64,000 nt of DNA, taken from assembly GCA_963995505.1 (NCBI GenBank), contig OZ023199.1, forward strand, positions 2,232,001 to 2,296,000, in the 5' to 3' direction. The DNA comes from Hypericum androsaemum. Lineage: Eukaryota > Streptophyta > Magnoliopsida > Malpighiales > Hypericaceae. The translations under genes were made by a program, and so were the position numbers. Shown here in pieces: positions 1 to 10,936 of this stretch (position 1 is the first letter of the stretch; the number at the start of each line of letters is the position of its first letter). The notes under the pieces are model-generated. The model saw nothing but the letters and a program-made list of their open reading frames with translations. It was not told where the DNA came from and did no database searches.

Positions 1-318
1 CAAGACAAAATTTCACATAGATCACTGGTATTTCCTAATATTTTTATGCAAGGACGACAGAAAGTTTTTGCATGAAATTTTTTTTTAAACAAATAAATCC
101 GATTTTTGCAAAGAAAATTTTACAAAATTATTTTCTTTGAGAAAATCATTTATGAGCAAGAAAAAAGCTTCATATGATTTAATAACATTGAGAATCCAAC
201 AAGAATGAATAATTATAAATGAGAATCTAACAAGAATGAGTAAGAATACTTACAAAAGTTAAGCTCAATTCTTCTCAAGAAATTATTGAGAACTTGGCAG
301 AGATTCGTGCTGATAACG
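1..318 (-). mobile_element. Probable 5' internal region of a Ty1/copia-like element (partial)
   Basis: Read on the minus strand, this stretch directly follows an LTR-like arm that ends in ...TAACA. It begins with a motif (TTATCAGCACGA, plus positions 305-316) of the kind found as primer-binding site next to plant copia LTRs. The rest is AT-rich and has no long ORF, as expected of a leader. The element runs off the window start, so its coding part is not seen. Family assignment is inference from the LTR-like border and the PBS-like motif only. Confidence 0.4.
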
Positions 319-753
319 TGTTATAAATTATCTATAATCTAAGCAAATGAATATAGAGAATAATATGGAAGAGAGTAGAGAATGAAGTGAACTTCTCATT
401 AATCAATATCAATTGTGTGTGTTAACAATGGTAATGGCATAAGTCCTATTTATAGGCCAATATTCTACCTACTACTTACCTACTATTCCACTAAACTTGC
501 TAATGGAGAATTAGGTGAAGTGGAGAAGTATGTGATTCACATACTTCTCCACTTCACCTAATTCTCCATTAGCAAGTTTAGTGGAATAGTAGGTAAGTAG
601 TAGGTAGAATATTGGCCTATAAATAGGACTTATGCCATTACCATTGTTAACACACACAATTGATATTGATTAATGAGAAGTTCACTTCATTCTCTACTCT
701 CTTCCATATTATTCTCTATATTCATTTGCTTAGATTATAGATAATTTATAACA
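319..753. repeat. Perfect 435-bp palindrome of two LTR-like arms
   Basis: Positions 319-535 and 537-753 are exact reverse complements (217 bp each) around a single central base at 536. Each arm looks like an LTR. Read outward from the centre, the right arm has a TATA box (TATAAATAGG, about 619-628), then a pyrimidine-rich stretch, and ends in CA. The left arm is the same on the other strand and is followed by a PBS-like motif. The two arms are therefore joined at their 5' ends. This could be an inverted LTR-LTR product such as autointegration, or an assembly artefact. Confidence 0.85.
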
Positions 754-1299
754 TCCCAGGCATTATAACAAAGGTTTTAAAAAATGCGAAACGGGTGGGA
801 AGGCGTCCCGGTATTTGACAAAAAAAGCCAACCTAACGAACCGCCCAAAATTTAGTCAAACCGGGCGGTTCATTCGAAAAAATGACCCGGATTTTTCCGG
901 ATTTAAAAATCGAATTGAATGCAATGAAAAAAATAAGCAATACTACATTAGTTTTCCCATGCTATCTAACTGATCTGATCCTACATTTTTGAAGCATGAA
1001 TGTAAAAACATTTAGAGTTTGGTCTATGTGGTGGAAGCCAATTTCATAGGTAGAGTGCTCATTGTTTCTGAAGTCTTAGCAACTTGTATGAATTGGACCA
1101 AACACCGTAAAGAGGCAAACAAGTACACGGAAGATGTTGAACACTTGAGAGTTGGAGGCCTATGAACTGCAATTAGAGCATAACCTTCGGGTACATTGGT
1201 GCTCCGGTTGAGCGTCTGTCGCATAAAAGCTACTGAACTTTTGCTTTCTTGATTTCAGAAGAAAATTTGAAGAGCACCAAGCTTTGTCTATTGTGCTTC
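754..1299. other. Spacer and probable 5' UTR of the AT-hook gene
   Basis: No coding region is seen. Around 769-905 there is a GC-richer stretch with short CCGG/CCGGG motifs resembling the ends of hAT-like MITEs seen elsewhere in the window. A 45-bp piece at 904-947 recurs almost exactly at 5434-5480. A good splice acceptor (TTGATTTCAG, ending at 1258) lies 42 bases before the downstream ATG. It suggests that a 5' UTR intron ends here; its donor was not identified. Confidence 0.4.
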
Positions 1300-2304
1300 A
1301 TGGAGCAACAGATTCAAGGGAGAACTTCTTCTCCACTAGATCCTCCTTTGAAGCGCAAGCGTGGACGGCCACACAAGGATGAAAACTTGGTACATGGCGA
1401 ACCAGTACCTCCAATGTCTGGATCTGAGCACATGAAGAAACTCAAACCGGATGCGGGTCCTTCCGTTGCTGGTGGAGATCGCATGGTCGGCCGGGTTGTT
1501 CAAGGTGTCATAGATGGTAAATTTGAAGCAGGATATCTCGTCAAGGTTAAGGTAGGTGACACTGACACCCATCTGAGAGGTGTTGTATTTCTACCAGGCC
1601 GATATGTTCCAGTCACTGCTGCAAATGATTTGGCTCCATCAGCCAAAATGTATCAAAGAACAGATATGCCAATACCAGTTCCAAATTTCCGAAATCAGCA
1701 TCACCAGTTTGTTCTTTCGGCAGACCGACCCTTTAAACAACCTGTTGAGGACAAGAAATTAATGCCCACATTTCAGGATCACGGTCTACCAAACATTGCA
1801 GTCATGCGAGATTGGGATATACAATCCGCTCCTGTAGTTCCGCCTTCGGTGAGTAACCTGCTGGCAAGCAGGAACGCTCTTTCCTCGGAAGGGACAAGTG
1901 AGCAACCAAAGCATATGGTGTCAGGAATGGAGACTCTATCTGCTTCTATTACGGCGAAGATGGTGCAGGATAAAGCTGCTGAAGACAATAAAGTCTTACA
2001 AGAATCTGAAGCATCTGGACTAAATGGAAGACCCGTGGTTAATTGTTTTCAATTGACGGAATCAAAGACACGGGGCGAAGTTAGGACAGAACTAAACTTT
2101 GCTGCTGAAGGTTCACTGCTCCAAGGAATAGTGCCATCTGAATTCTGCACAACATCCGGCACGTCAGTCGCAAAGGCGGGCTTAGATACGGAACCATCGA
2201 CTAGCTCATCAGCAATGATGTTGCAGACACAAACCGGGTTGTTAGAAACCGAGCCTGCCCACGATGGATTTCTTCATTCCAAGATGGCGGAACCTGGACG
2301 ATGA
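1300..2304 (+). CDS. AT-hook motif protein, plant-specific nuclear protein
   Basis: A 334-residue protein. Near the N-terminus is one AT-hook with flanking basic residues (KRKRGRPHK, about residues 18-26), which binds the minor groove of AT-rich DNA. A conserved central block follows (MVGRVVQGVIDGKFEAGYLV, then LRGVVFLPGRYVPVT and an acidic/polar tail). This block resembles the Arabidopsis At5g54930 type of AT-hook protein; that comparison is from memory. I start at the ATG at 1300. The open frame continues upstream without an ATG to an apparent splice acceptor at 1258, so the first exon is probably untranslated. The C-terminal half is low-complexity (Ser/Thr/Glu) and unrecognised. A role as nuclear DNA-binding or chromatin factor is inferred from the AT-hook alone. 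Confidence 0.75.
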   Translation: MEQQIQGRTSSPLDPPLKRKRGRPHKDENLVHGEPVPPMSGSEHMKKLKPDAGPSVAGGDRMVGRVVQGVIDGKFEAGYLVKVKVGDTDTHLRGVVFLPGRYVPVTAANDLAPSAKMYQRTDMPIPVPNFRNQHHQFVLSADRPFKQPVEDKKLMPTFQDHGLPNIAVMRDWDIQSAPVVPPSVSNLLASRNALSSEGTSEQPKHMVSGMETLSASITAKMVQDKAAEDNKVLQESEASGLNGRPVVNCFQLTESKTRGEVRTELNFAAEGSLLQGIVPSEFCTTSGTSVAKAGLDTEPSTSSSAMMLQTQTGLLETEPAHDGFLHSKMAEPGR

Positions 2305-3269
2305 GGCTCGTCAGGTGCTGCCATGAACAAGGATGGAGACATGATCAATGCCATTCTCCCAACAGAAATCTTAGACCAAATCCGATTAGGAGCAAATATA
2401 GACATCAAAGAATGAGGAATAAACCAGCCATCATGGTCATTGTTGGACTATAAAATGCAGTATGGACTGTCTGCTGATATAGTAGAGTCTTGAAAGTCTA
2501 CAATAGAATATTAGTATAGTTTTAAAATTGTCAATGCTTATGTTTTTTTAACCTAGTATTTACAGAGAGCACCCTGGTCGTATTTAGGAATAGCTCCGGT
2601 ATATTTTTCATTCGTAAGGTTTTTAATCAATCCAAAAGTCTGTATTCTGCGTGCTTAAGTATATTAGTATCTCATTGACAAAACTAAAATGGATTCGAAT
2701 TCGATCGAAACTAAATGTATGAAGAAACAAGATTGAATATTCTTAAATATCATGTGTTTTGGTTTTAATCAGCAAATATTAGAGTTATTAAAAAAACTTA
2801 AAAAGATTGCCACATGGACGATTAACTTGTAAATAGTTAAAAAATAAATAAAATTTAATTTTTTTCCCAAATACTTGCATTGTTTTTTGACATTCACTTC
2901 CAACATTAAATTTCTCTAAAATTAAAATTTGTTTTGGACTCAGGAGGAAATTTGTAATACCAGAAACTACTTATGAACATTTTGTAGTTTTGTATTTAAA
3001 AAAAATGTTGTGTTATTGTTAATCTTATTAATCATGTGTTATAATATTATTATTGTTAGTTGGGTATCGTACTATTGTCTCATGCCAAATATTATGAATC
3101 ACGAGTCTTCTACCATCGTTGAGACATGGTTACCAGAATCAAGAAAGAGACTTGTCTGTAGACAGACCAGAACAGTCGCATCTCTTCGTTCGTCTTGCAA
3201 GAGAGAGAATAAATAAGTAAGTAATAAAATCTCAAGGGGAGAGAGGAGAAGGAGAAGGAGAAGGAGAAG
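2305..3269. other. Spacer: 3' UTR of AT-hook gene, MED21 promoter
   Basis: AT-rich and without a credible ORF. The first 200 bases are likely 3' UTR. The last ~50 bases before the MED21 ATG are a GGAGAA-repeat purine tract, a common 5' UTR feature of plant housekeeping genes. Confidence 0.5.
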
Positions 3270-5113
3270 ATGGACATAATATCACAGATGCAAGAGCAAG
3301 TAAACCAAGTAGCCGCCCTGGCCTTCAACACCTTCGGGACTCTCCAGAGGGACGCTCCCCCTGTCCGCCTCTCCCCCAACTACCCGGACCCACCTCCTCC
3401 GCCTGCCCCCACCGCCGACGACGCCGCCTCCAACCCCGCCGACCAGCCCAAGCTCATGAGCGCCGCCCTCGTCAAGGCCGCCAAGCAGGTACCCCTTTCC
3501 CTATTTGGGATACTCTGTAAAGTTTGCGCCTTTCGTATTGGGTTTGCGCTAGGGTATTCGAGGGTTCCTTCCTATTGGTTCATTTGATTTAGGGTTGGAA
3601 AGTGTCAATTGGGGAACAAAATTTTTTTTTTTGAAAGGTAAATTTTTTACCAGGGTTTGAACTTTGGACCTCCGGAATATTTACAACGCCTTGTGTAGCT
3701 GGACTACAAGCACTTTGGCAATTGGGGAAGAACTTGAGACGGTATTGTCTCTCTAGTTCTTTAAATGGTGATGGTTAAACTACGGGTATCTGACTCAATG
3801 TGGGAGCAGGACCAGGACTGCAATAGTCTGTCTGCAACATCCACAAATATCGGCCAGTCCACAACAGAGTACTGCCCCATGTTAGGGCCGGCTCTCGGAG
3901 TTGAGATGTCATGTCATTTAGGGAATCTAATTCTCTTACAACTCGGACAAATGCTGTATGTGTAGAAAGGAAAAACTGAAACATCACACAGACTTGTGAT
4001 TTTCGTAGAGGTCCTTGAAAACATTGGATGTTAGATGAAAACGCAAGATTTATTTTTCCGGGTATCTGTGGCCTAGCATGTGAATTTAGATGATTATAGG
4101 GTGTGATCTAGTTTTCCGGATGTTTTATATGTACGCATTTGATGTATGAGTCTCTCTTTCACGCTCTTTATTTATGTGTTCGGTCCTTATCTTTCCGTAT
4201 CGTATCAACTGCTCTACTTTTACACATGCAGTTTGATGCACTAGTTGCTGCGCTGCCTTTGTCTGAAGGAGGTGAAGAAGCACAGATTAAGAGGATCATG
4301 GAACTCCAGGTATACATGAGTTGAAGGATGATATTTTGTCTTGGTCGTATTGCTGTTTGCTAATCCAGTGTTTCCTCTCTTTTGCGAACTACTCTAGGCT
4401 GAAAATGATGCTGTAGGGCAGGAGCTCCAGCTGCAGCTGGAGGCCGCAGGTAAAAATCTTATAACTTTTATGGTTCTCTTGCATCTATAAGCATTAAAAC
4501 CCCTTTTGTTTTTAGTTTTCACGGCTATTCTGGAAGTGAATAGTCTCCCGTGAAGTATAATTAAGCGGGAACTCTGATTGGTAGACCACCAGTCATTTGC
4601 AAAATGATTGAATATATTCTAGACTAGAGAGTTTGTTCAACATACCCAGGTGCATGGTGCTCCCTTCTACTTGTGTGGATCTCAATTAGAATCCTATTCC
4701 TTTTTAACGCATTACGAAGTATCTACCTGCCCGGCTGTTTTCCAAATCCATTAATGATGTTGTACTTATATCTATTCGAGAAGCAAATCAACACGTTAAT
4801 ACTCTAGCCAAGATTGGAGCGGCATTGTCCTAAACCACTTCAATGATGGAACTTCCCCTGTCGAGCATGCCCTTGGCCTCGCTGACAACATGCTTTGCTG
4901 GATTTAGTTTTTCTGTTATGTTCATTCTTACACCAAAAAAGGATCCAGTCCTTGCCTCTATTTGCCTCTTGTCGGACTCTATATGAGCTTCTTTGTTCCT
5001 GTCATGACTAACGATATTGCACTCCCATGATCGCAGAGAAAGAACTGAAAATGGTGCAGGACTTGTTCAGCCAGACGGTAGATAATTGTGTGAACCTCAA
5101 GAAACCGGATTGA
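3270..5113 (+). CDS. MED21: Mediator of RNA polymerase II transcription subunit 21
   Basis: Four exons: 3270-3488, 4232-4309, 4398-4449 and 5037-5113, all with GT-AG borders and matching phases. They give 426 nt and a protein of 141 residues, close to the ~139 of Arabidopsis MED21. The N-terminus MDIISQMQEQV...FNTFGTLQRDAPP and the segment FDALVAALPLSEGG are family hallmarks. The last exons form a coiled coil (LQVENDxxGQELQxxLE-type) that ends in NLKKPD. MED21 heterodimerises with MED7 in the Mediator middle module and links activators to RNA polymerase II in the nucleus; in Arabidopsis it also connects to histone H2B ubiquitination and defence. The Pro/Ala-rich linker (residues ~39-60) is typical. 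Intron 1 carries a SINE. Confidence 0.95.
3617..3718 (-). mobile_element. tRNA-derived SINE in MED21 intron 1
   Basis: On the minus strand there is an A-box-like TAGTCCAGCTA, a B-box-like AAGTTCAAACCC about 35 bases later, and a terminal A-run (poly-T on plus at 3621-3632). The insertion is flanked by an exact 11-bp target-site duplication, CAATTGGGGAA (3606-3616 and 3719-3729). Pol III boxes, A-tail and TSD together define a SINE. The family name is not known. Confidence 0.85.
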
Positions 5114-6067
5114 AGACATGTGTGTAGCTTTGAGTTGGGTTACCTCCTGACCTGACCATTGGATAATTACTATATCCTGAACAACTGAGTTGGGTTGCCA
5201 CCAGAATGGGCAAAAGCTGGTTTGGTTTGATATGTTTGGTTGCGTAGCAAAGAGGAACCCTACATGATGCCCATGGTATGTTATTGAGACACCAGCTATA
5301 CGGACCAAAATCTTGTAGGGAGGGCGGGAGGGCGGGCTTGTCTTATTGCATTAAATCGATTGTCCTAGTTCACACTTTAGCTTAGATGACTGATTACGAT
5401 GCTGATCAAAAGTTATTCAGCAGCAAACACACCTTAAAAATCGAATTGAATGCAATGAAAACAATAAGCAATACTATATTTATAGTTTACTAATTGGTCA
5501 CAGTTAAGCTCGTAATATCAAGAATTATTAATTTAATTATTTTATCAAAACCAAACGGTATAAAACAAAAAAAGAGTGGCTCAAGTATCTTGCCATAAAA
5601 GTGGTTTAATATCAGTGACCATAGAAAAAAGTCTAGTGTAAGAAAATAAAGACAATGGGCATCTTTTATTCGGTATTTATCAAAGTCAAACCCTGCTGCC
5701 AAATTGTATGGAAAATGCATATTCCTTCACCTTATGAGAAAGGCAACCCAATTCGATTGAAGACGGATTCAATACGAACTCGAACTAGCTGAGCACAAAG
5801 ACAGCATGTACAAAGAGGCAACAAGACAGTTTAATCAAAGGAACAGTGTAGGAACTGGACATCCAACCCCAGCAGCAAAATAATAACCAGAAAAACTAAT
5901 CCCACAAAACCTTTGTTGTTTTGCTGAGGTAACAAATGGTGGATGCCCCACCATTAGCAAACAACACAGCCTGAATCGTTTTGTACTCCGAAAAGACATA
6001 CGAGTTTCCACATCCTCACCGCTGCATCGGATCGATGATAACGTACAAATTATAGACTGGTGGATTC
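5114..6067. other. Convergent spacer between MED21 and RBP45 gene
   Basis: The two genes converge here, so this is 3' UTR from both sides plus spacer. No coding region is supported. The near-exact 45-bp duplicate of 904-947 lies at 5434-5480. The minus-strand 3' UTR of the RBP45 gene probably occupies the last ~250 bases. Confidence 0.5.
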
Positions 6068-9000
6068 TTAGCTGTATCCTAGTTGTTGATGTTGATGCTG
6101 TGGTGGCTGCTGTGGCTGCTGCTGCTGTGGCTGCTGATACCCACTATACCCAGCATAGTTTCCATAGTACATACTAGGGTCCTGCGGAGGAGCAGCAGCA
6201 GCAGCAGGAGCCGCACCGTATCCATAATTTTCGTATCCCTGCCCATAGCCTTGCCCATAGTAACCCTGCCCACCCCATTGGTTTGCTTCTTGCTGCGGCT
6301 GAGAAGAAAAAAAGGATCAACTGTCAGATTAAATACATCGAAAAGGGGCATATAGTATGAACATCAATAACCAATGAGCAACCTGCTTGTTTGCAAAATT
6401 GCGGCCCCAGGAAAGTCGCACACTTTGACCACACAACTGAGCTCCGTTCAAGTTCTCCAACGCTTCCTCCGCAGATCTCCTGATGTAAACCAAAAACACA
6501 GTTGAAATTGGAAAATCGTCGAAGTGACCATATTATAATGAAACCTTTGGGTGTATACAAACCTGTCCGCAAATTGGACAAAACCGCATCTCTTGCCTGG
6601 AGGTATCTTCACATGTACTAATTGCCCACATCGGCCAAATAGGGATCTCAGGTCTTCATCCGTGGCATTAGGATCCAGGTTACCAACAAATATCTGAGTT
6701 TAAACAAGTCAGAACGATGTTTTCAAGGTAGATGTGGCAGCACAATGATAAAGTAAGATACCCACAGTGGTGTTAGAAGGGTCTTGCTCAATTTGACTCT
6801 GAGGACTCTGATCAGAGGCTGCATACAAGCAATGAAACAAAATAAAAAAGAATTGCAGAGCGCTAAATATATACGTCACACAATTACTTTGTTACTCGTA
6901 CAAACTGCGTCAGGAGCAGCATTAAAGGAAAAATTCGCTCCAAAACTGAATCATATAGCAAACATTCACCAACAAGAATGTAGCAACAAAAAGTGTCTTC
7001 GAAAAAGTTAAAAATCGTAAAATCTTACATTACTGTGAAAATGAGATAGTGATTCACTTTACAGAAGGAAAGACAAAGCACTCTCCAAGAAAATAGAACA
7101 AAGCAATGAAGATAATACTAAAGATCACAAATGATTGGATCATATTACAATCAGAAACCTTAAGTAATAGAATAGCACAGGGAAAGAAACATAAGAATTT
7201 CCTACCAACTCCACATCAGTGCAGCTTAAAATAAACATAAGTAGTACAAGAGACAGATTTGCCAAGAATACGGATCCAATGAAATAAAGCAGAAGTGATG
7301 TGGGGAAAAAGAGAGGCATGATAAGGTCAGGCAGCAGTTAGATGCAGTAAAATCTAGGATAAACATCACAGGCCATAACAGTTACCCCTGCCGGCTGCTG
7401 CATATTCAAGCAGCCACATTCTGGTGGCTGAGAAGGAAAAAAAACTAATTCTAGGCAAAACCATTCCGAGAGGAAAGAATTATAAACTACAAATACTTAA
7501 AGACTGGGAAACTATAATAGTATATAATACTCAAAACCAGTGCTCCAATCTGAAACTAAAAGAACCGTAGATGATGAAAAAACCTTGGAAGGACCTAAAA
7601 TCTAGTGAAATTAAAAGGGGCAGGTAACGAAGTGATAAAGCTATAAAGAAACTAAGGACCAATTGAAACTTGGTAGACAGCTGAACCAATATAACTGGTG
7701 GGGAAGTACTTTGACAAACTGGAAACCTCAAATGAAGGACAACACATAAACCAAGAACTGACCTAAATGAGGCCACGCACTAATGGGTCACCATTTCATC
7801 TGTATTCAGTTCCAGGCCCCTAGATGGCAGAACCTCTCGACATCCTGCTTTGAGACAACAGTAGTCTATAAGTCAAAGCAAGTCTCAAGATATTGACATG
7901 AATTACTTTCCCAAATGGAAGGAAACAACAGGAAGGAAATGACTTTGAGTAACTGCTGCCTATGAATACGGGGAAACCAATCTAAGAGATAGCTCGGAAA
8001 ACTGCCAAATATCAAAGTGAACTCAGTCAAACATGATTAGCATCTTAGGCAGCACTGGCAAATCAAGTAAAACACCATCACATTCAAAAGCATACCTTTA
8101 GAGCCCAAAGGCTTCTTGTTTGCTGCTTGACCAATACGCATAGCACGAGATGAGCAGTACTGGCCATTCATCTCACTCATAGCTCTCATCTGCTCACTTT
8201 CATCAGAAAACCTCACAAACCCATAACCCTTGGTGCGTTGAGTCACCCTATCGAGAACAACCTTGGCACCCTTAACAGAGGGGTAGTGGACCTTGAATGT
8301 ATCTTGCAGAACTTGGTCAGTAACATCAGCGGCCAAGTCCCCCACAAATATGGTGTAATCAGGGCCATCATCACGTTTCTCTCCCCCGCCGTGGGATGCC
8401 CAGTTCAGTCTGAAAGTCTGCTCTATATTTGGCATAGGCATGCCATTGTAAGTCTGCAAAACTCTTTCAGCAGCTGCACGGCTTGTAAACTCAAGAAAGC
8501 CATAACCTTCCAGGTTGCCAGTCAACTTGTTGCGAATGACTTTCACATTAGCAATCTGTCAGAACCAAAGAAAAGGCCAAAACCCGTCAGCCATGCACAA
8601 ACAACACTATTCAAAAACATCACACAACAGCTTTTTTCAGTTCCCAAATAAACAACAAAATCCGTACTAAACAAATGCAAAGCCCATATCCTAAATAGTC
8701 TCATCTCCCTTTTTCCTCAAATTGAAAAGCTACCCCTTTCTAATTCAAGGTCGAAATAAGAATCATCAGTCCCAAACCCTACACGTGCACACACATATAA
8801 AAGAGCCCACAAGCGAATCCAAAGGGGCAAACTTTAGAAGCAAAATACAGAAAGGCCTTTAACCCTAAGAACGGGTAAAGACACCCACTAATCTAATTCA
8901 CTAATAGCATGATAATAAACGTCCCAAACGTAATACAGGAACCCAGAAAACTGTACAAAAGCGCAAAAGGATAAAACTTTAGCAGCAAAAATCCATAAAG

Positions 9001-9548
9001 AAGCCCACTTTACACCAAAAACAGCTACCAATACAACACACCCGAAGGAATCGATATACAATTACCAAAATACCCGCGCTAATCTAAATCCACTACAAAC
9101 ATGGTAAACAAGTGTCCCAAACCTAATACAGAAAGAACCCAGAAAGTATACAAAAAACCGAATAAAAAATCCATAAGATAGCCAACAGGCAATCACTACA
9201 AAACCCTTAAAGGAACCAACCGAATAAGCGTCAAAATTAATAGAGGGAAAGAAGGGGAGTAGATACCTCATGGGTGTGAGCAGCGAAGCAGTTGGCGATG
9301 TAGATCTCCTCCATCCAGTACTGGAGGTCTCCAATCCAGAGGGTGCGGACCTCGTCGGCCGAGGCGGGCTGCATCTGGGCCTGCTGGTAGTGGTGGGGGG
9401 CCCACATGGGCTGCTGCTGCTGCGGCGGCGGAGGCTGGTGGTGGGCCTGCCCCATCATGGCGTACGGATTGGGCTGCTGCTGGTACTGCAACCCCATCGC
9501 CGGCGCCGGCTGCTGCGGGGCCATCCCGGAGCCTGGCTGCTGCATCAT
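6068..9548 (-). CDS. RBP45: Polyadenylate/U-rich RNA-binding protein RBP45-type, three RRMs
   Basis: Minus-strand exons: 9548-9267, 8555-8096, (7427-7386), 6818-6766, 6693-6563, 6479-6383 and 6298-6068. With the 42-nt third exon the protein is 431 aa, without it 417 aa; both stay in frame. The N-terminus is Gln/Pro-rich. RRM1 (about 68-148) has TLWIGDL and GYGFLEF; RRM2 (about 161-236) has TIFVGDL and GYGFVRF; RRM3 has IFVGNL and KRCGFVQF. The tail is Gly/Tyr/Gln-rich and ends in QLGYS. RBP45/47 proteins bind U-rich or poly(A) RNA in the nucleus and join stress granules. The large first intron (9266-8556) is usual. Which of RBP45A/B/C it corresponds to cannot be decided. Confidence 0.93.
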
Positions 9549-9673
9549 GGTTGGTGGATTTGTAGAGAGAGAGAAACCCTAGAGAGAGAAAGGGTTTCGG
9601 AGATAACTTCTCTCTATTTTTTAACCCTTCTGGGAAGATAAAGAGCTTCGAACCCTAAGTGGGGTTGAGATTT

Positions 9674-9682
9674 TTTATATAG
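9674..9682 (-). promoter_or_regulatory. TATA box of the RBP45-type gene
   Basis: On the minus strand the sequence reads ATATAAAAA about 130 bases before the start codon, followed by a CT-rich 5' leader with a GAGAGAGAAA-type tract. Distance and sequence fit a plant core promoter. Confidence 0.55.
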
Positions 9683-10936
9683 TGGCGGTGGTGCCCTTTG
9701 GTTGGATGGACTGTGTCTCTTCAAGGAGATACCAATCCCCTCCAAAAAAAAATTTTCAAGGAGAGACCTGTCGTCGGTTGTGGTTGGCTGTCGTCTGTCC
9801 GTAGAAGTAAGATTAAGCTTAGTTGGTTTGTGAGTTTTTCTCCATTAAGCTTGTAGGTTAGCCCCAGGATAAATGGGTCGGGTGCTTTGTACGTTCACTG
9901 TTTTATTTTTTCTTTGGGTTATAAAACCAGTGGCTTATAAAAAAAATGTCATCCGAAATATAAAATAATTGAATTTACATAAGATTAATAAAAATAATAT
10001 TCAATAAAATTATGTAAACGAAATATGAACATACAAACGAATTTGGGTCTCGAAATTTTACTCCTTTTAAAGGAAAAAATAAATTACTTCTTTGATGACC
10101 TTATTTTACCTTGTAAAACTTATAATATTAACTATAAGAAATTGCTCTAATTTTATAAAAATAATTTAGATCATATTTTAAATGATTTCTAAATATCTGA
10201 ACAAATGGTTAAACTTAATATTTGTCAAGAATTTTGCTAACAAGTTTTTTCTCTATCTTTATTTTTTCTCAATAAATTTTGCGACAATAAATTCTTTAAT
10301 AAAATTCTCGGAAGAAATCGCCACTCATCTAAAGGAGTCACTACTCGCATAAATATTACTATATATTAATAAAGCGAATCTTCCTAAAAAAATACACCTA
10401 CATTCTTACATATGGGCAAAACCGAACCTATAATTTTGTTTGCCACCCCAAGGGACTAAACCAAACCAAACCAAACCAAAAACCTCGGTTTGGGTTGAAG
10501 TCGAATTTGACTCTCCACTTCCACTGTTCGGTGGTCAAAAGTCAAAACCCAGTCTCCTCCTCCTCCTTCCAAGCTTCGATCTTAGGAGTTGGAAGTCAAC
10601 GAGTCCACTCGCTCCCAACTCACTCCGACTCAGTTCTCTTCTCAGGGTATGGAAAAGTTTTAGCTTTCGCATGTTACAGATGATTTAGCCTTCCTTTTTT
10701 TGGTTAATTATGCGTAGTAACTTCGCATTTGCTCGATGGAAGCAATTTAGGAACTTTGGATGGTCTAATCTGCAGGAGAGGTTGCTGCTTCCTTCACTGG
10801 GTTGGCCAAAGACTCCTCCTTTGGGAGAAAGTTTGGTGCTTTGGTTACTGGAGGAGCTTGGTTTATGTGGGTTTGTAACTGTGAAGTTGGGGAGGAGGAG
10901 GAAGGTGTGTTGTTGCTGATCTGATCTGGGTTTGTG
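9683..10936. other. Spacer and 5' leader of the 274-aa gene
   Basis: AT-rich spacer to about 10430, then a more balanced stretch. A run of four CCAAA units lies near 10459-10480. A credible 5' UTR of several hundred bases precedes the ATG at 10937. The short ORFs here have no recognisable product. Confidence 0.4.

Noticed and set aside
6083..6355. 90-codon plus-strand frame rich in Leu and Trp
   Set aside because: Shadow of the Gln/Gly-rich last exon of the RBP45-type gene.
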